Shown here in pieces: positions 7,703 through 8,519 of a stretch of DNA of 8,519 nt. The stretch lies in the NCBI RefSeq assembly GCF_040222615.1, contig NZ_JAVKCQ010000178.1, positions 1 to 8,519 on the forward strand, in the 5' to 3' direction. The translations under genes were made by a program, and so were the position numbers. This stretch comes from Haliea sp040222615 (GTDB taxonomy: Bacteria; Pseudomonadota; Gammaproteobacteria; Pseudomonadales; Halieaceae). Under the pieces are notes generated by a model. That model saw nothing but the letters and a program-made list of their open reading frames with translations. It ran no database searches and was not told the DNA's origin. Within the stretch, counting starts at the first letter, position 1. Every line of letters begins with the position of its first letter.

Positions 7703-7834
7703 TTACCTCGATTGTCCTGTCGACGCACCTTGAACGTACATCTCATCGATGGAAAGCAGCAAAGCCAGCTCCGAGCGCAACTCTTCTTGAGCTCTGAGAG
7801 CAAGCCGAGTAGGTAAATGCTCCGACTCTATGAC
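7703..7834 (-). pseudogene. Decayed fragment resembling an IS256-type transposase
   Basis: A 43-codon stretch on the minus strand, bounded by stops (TAG upstream, TAA at 7705-7703), reads ...EELRSELALLLSIDEMYVQGAST... Its last part resembles the N-terminal segment of mutator (IS256-family) transposases, where a charged stretch is followed by an LYL/MYVxGxST motif. No start codon, downstream domain or DDE catalytic residues are in this frame. After the TAA the neighbouring frame continues as EVTES, which could be the shifted continuation. If real, this is a relic cut at both ends. The similarity is short and was judged by eye, so a chance match is quite possible. Confidence 0.3.
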
Positions 7835-7918
7835 CTATCATGCAGGGGGTGAGACTCCAGCACATTTATCTGGTTTCTACTGCTGCCGTTGCTCATGGTG
7901 TTGGACGCGCTGGGGTCC

Positions 7919-7941
7919 GGCTGCCACCGCTGCGGGCAGCC
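7919..7941 (+). other. Stem-loop in the leader of the right-hand gene
   Basis: GGCTGCC (7919-7925) pairs perfectly with GGCAGCC (7935-7941) around a 9-base loop. It is a GC-rich 7-base-pair stem about 63 bases upstream of the GTG start at 8005. There is no T run behind it. It may form in a leader RNA, but such stems are frequent in GC-rich DNA. Confidence 0.3.
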
Positions 7942-7991
7942 CCTTCCCCCGCTCACGCGGCGATGTCATCATGCTCACCGACACATAATAA

Positions 7992-7996
7992 GAGGA
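7992..7996 (+). promoter_or_regulatory. Ribosome binding site that decides a GTG start
   Basis: GAGGA at 7992-7996 lies 8 bases before the GTG at 8005, directly after the tandem stops TAATAA (7986-7991) of another frame. The in-frame ATG codons further upstream (7840 and 7963) have no Shine-Dalgarno sequence. This favours GTG 8005 as the start of the right-hand gene. Confidence 0.65.
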
Positions 7997-8004
7997 TAGT
8001 CGCC

Positions 8005-8519
8005 GTGAATATCACACCGGTCTTCAACCCTGAACGGCCAAGCGACAGCGAGCAGCGGGTGCTGGATGCGATCGCAGACCGTGGTGTCGCCGATTTCACG
8101 GCAGAACCCGCCGCGGCCCGGCGACTGCACGGCGCGTTCATCGAGGCGCTGATCAGTGGTTCGCAGCCGGGGATACCACAACTTTGCTGCCCGCTTCGCC
8201 TGCGCGGTGCCGAAATTATAGGGCCGATCCGGGCGCTGCCAGCGGCGGGCAACGGGGTGGCGATGACCCTGCTGTTTCGTGAATGCCGCTTCGACTCACC
8301 GGTCGACTTCAGCGGCGGGGATTTCCTCTCGCTGCGGCTGGTGCACTGCACCCTGCCGGCTCTGATAGGCATCAGCCTCACCACCCGGGCCGATCTCGAC
8401 CTGTCCGGCTCGCAGTTTTCCGGCGTGACGGACTACCTCTCCGACCTGGGTGAGGTGGGTGATTGTGCGGTGTACCTCAGCCACGCCCATATTGGCGGGC
8501 GCCTGCTCCTCTCCGCCGG
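8005..8519 (+). CDS. Pentapeptide-like beta-helix protein (partial, runs off the right edge)
   Basis: The first 171 codons of a longer gene are present; the frame is open to the window end. An alpha-helical, charged N-terminal part (about 11-52) is followed by degenerate beta-helix-like repeats that alternate hydrophobic and small residues: LRLRGAEIIGPI (64-75), FRECRFDSPVDFSGGDF (91-107), LSLRLVHCTLPALIGISL (108-125), RADLDLSGSQFSG (128-140) and VYLSHAHIGGRLLLS (156-170). This RLxGAxIxG / ADLDLSGSxF pattern is typical of a bacterial family related to pentapeptide-repeat proteins. It is often labelled membrane-associated oxidoreductase, a name I would not take as functional evidence, since no cofactor-binding motif is visible here. 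There is no signal peptide at this end. GTG is chosen as start because GAGGA lies 8 bases upstream. The composition is GC-rich, unlike the receptor gene. Function unknown. Confidence 0.75.
   Translation, partial: MNITPVFNPERPSDSEQRVLDAIADRGVADFTAEPAAARRLHGAFIEALISGSQPGIPQLCCPLRLRGAEIIGPIRALPAAGNGVAMTLLFRECRFDSPVDFSGGDFLSLRLVHCTLPALIGISLTTRADLDLSGSQFSGVTDYLSDLGEVGDCAVYLSHAHIGGRLLLSA

Larger units (their letters stand above)
7538..8004. other. Divergent intergenic region between the hyu operon and the right-hand gene
   Basis: This 467-base gap separates minus-strand genes from a plus-strand gene. The part nearest the operon (7540-7600) is AT-rich and promoter-like. The middle (7640-7840) carries inverted repeats and a transposase-like scrap. 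The last part (7860-8004) is GC-rich and open in all three plus-strand frames for much of its length, so open frames there mean little. One of them (7830-7988, 52 codons) ends in a tandem TAATAA just before the ribosome binding site of the next gene, and is discussed under findings. No RNA gene is recognisable. Confidence 0.5.

Noticed and set aside
7953..8384. 143-codon minus-strand frame at the right edge
   Set aside because: It lies opposite the plus-strand gene starting at 8005, which has a good ribosome binding site and clear repeat structure. The minus frame is rich in Arg, Ser and Ala, as expected of an antisense shadow in GC-rich DNA.
7963..8519. ATG at 7963 or 7840 as start of the beta-helix gene
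   Set aside because: Both are in frame but lack a Shine-Dalgarno sequence, and the added residues have no family-like pattern. GTG 8005 has GAGGA at ideal spacing.

Overview
The window reads as part of a Gram-negative chromosome, most likely a marine-type gammaproteobacterium. This is an inference from an outer-membrane TonB-dependent receptor whose N-terminus (IEEVVVTAQKREESLQDVPISI-like) is of the type common in gammaproteobacteria and sphingomonads, next to a catabolic operon. No ribosomal RNA, tRNA, CRISPR array or intact mobile element is visible.

Left part, 1-2625: a complete TonB-dependent receptor gene on the minus strand, with a strong ribosome binding site and a rho-independent terminator (77-112). 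A 438-base gap (2626-3063) follows. It holds no convincing gene, but has a hairpin just behind the next operon and a short direct repeat.

Centre, 3064-7537: a tight three-gene minus-strand operon, read from right to left. It encodes an isochorismatase-fold amidohydrolase (7537-6851), HyuA (6848-4770) and HyuB (4773-3064). HyuA and HyuB together resemble the two subunits of ATP-dependent N-methylhydantoinase and related oxoprolinase-type enzymes. The gaps are 2 bases and then a 4-base ATGA overlap, so the three products very probably work together. The simplest reading is that HyuAB opens a hydantoin-like or other cyclic amide using ATP, and the amidohydrolase then splits the resulting N-carbamoyl or amide product, as N-carbamoylsarcosine amidase does in creatinine and N-methylhydantoin breakdown. 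The receptor downstream could import a substrate, but that link rests only on neighbourhood and shared orientation.

Right part, 7538-8519: an intergenic stretch that contains a possible operon promoter, a decayed fragment resembling an IS256-type transposase, and a GC-rich leader. It leads into a plus-strand gene (8005 onward, cut by the window edge) for a pentapeptide-like, beta-helical protein. Its GC-rich composition and opposite orientation, together with the nearby transposase-like scrap, suggest that a boundary between unrelated gene blocks lies near 7600-7850.
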